A stretch of DNA of 6,294 nt, from positions 1-6,294 of the forward strand of contig JANXOO010000348.1 in the NCBI GenBank assembly GCA_025353525.1, written 5' to 3'. The position numbers were made by a program, and so were the translations under genes. Source of the DNA: Schlesneria sp. Its GTDB lineage: Bacteria > Planctomycetota > Planctomycetia > Planctomycetales > Planctomycetaceae. Positions within the stretch are counted from its first letter, which is position 1, and the number at the start of each line of letters is the position of its first letter. The notes under the pieces were generated by a model. That model was not told the DNA's origin and searched no databases. It worked only from the letters and a program-made list of their open reading frames with translations. Shown in pieces: positions 6,191-6,294 of this stretch.

Positions 6191-6294
6191 ATGAATCTGA
6201 TTGTGGGCAGTGATTTCCCTTCGCGTGACCTGACAGCGACATTCGCCAATCCGGACTTCCTTGCCCCGTCGACGCTCTGGAACTCACCCCTGTG
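6191..6294 (+). CDS. Possible start of a divergent gene, cut by the window end
   Basis: An open frame begins at ATG 6191 (product MNLIVGSDFPSRDLTATFAN and onward) and has no stop before the window ends, 34 full codons later. About two thirds of its third positions are G or C, a higher share than in the competing minus-strand frame that ends near 6190, which mildly favours real coding on this strand. An in-frame ATG at 6164 could start it earlier, overlapping the SET gene's start. No clear ribosome site is present. If real, it is divergent from the SET gene with only 17 bases between start codons. The product is not recognisable from this fragment. Confidence 0.3.
   Translation, partial: MNLIVGSDFPSRDLTATFANPDFLAPSTLWNSPL

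Overview
The window (about 50-55% GC by eye) looks like an ordinary chromosomal stretch from a bacterium, most probably a member of the Planctomycetota. That assignment is an inference. It rests on the style of the proteins, including a planctomycete-like LarA homologue, a small unassigned protein of a type I associate with that phylum, and a Tad locus ending in tadB-tadC followed by a long gap. No rRNA or marker gene is present to confirm it.

Layout. Bases 1-226 hold at most the last few codons of an upstream gene and the leader of the first clear gene. Bases 227-3498 carry three co-directional genes of a tight adherence (Tad) / Flp type IVc pilus system: the CpaF/TadA motor ATPase, then TadB, then TadC, spaced 50 and 15 bases apart and very likely one operon. 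The hexameric ATPase powers the inner-membrane platform that TadB and TadC form, and the platform extrudes Flp pilin. Pilin, prepilin peptidase, secretin and TadZ/CpaE are not visible and should lie upstream or elsewhere.

Bases 3499-3943 form a 445-base stretch with no supported gene, containing a few short inverted repeats. A small cytoplasmic protein of unknown function follows (3944-4360). Next comes a complete LarA-family (lactate racemase-like, nickel-pincer nucleotide dependent) enzyme (4460-5728), with every core cofactor and catalytic residue I could place conserved. On the opposite strand, 5715-6173 encodes a small stand-alone SET-domain protein with a post-SET cysteine cluster; its 3' end overlaps the larA-like gene by 14 bases in a convergent arrangement. 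A weak open frame begins divergently at 6191 and runs off the window.

How they work together: only the three Tad genes form a clear functional unit. The unknown protein, the LarA homologue and the SET protein are neighbours without an evident shared pathway. I found no mobile element, CRISPR array, RNA gene or clear novel system. The points most worth a second look are the unassigned 138-residue protein, the substrate of the LarA homologue, and the SET protein with its overlapping convergent end.
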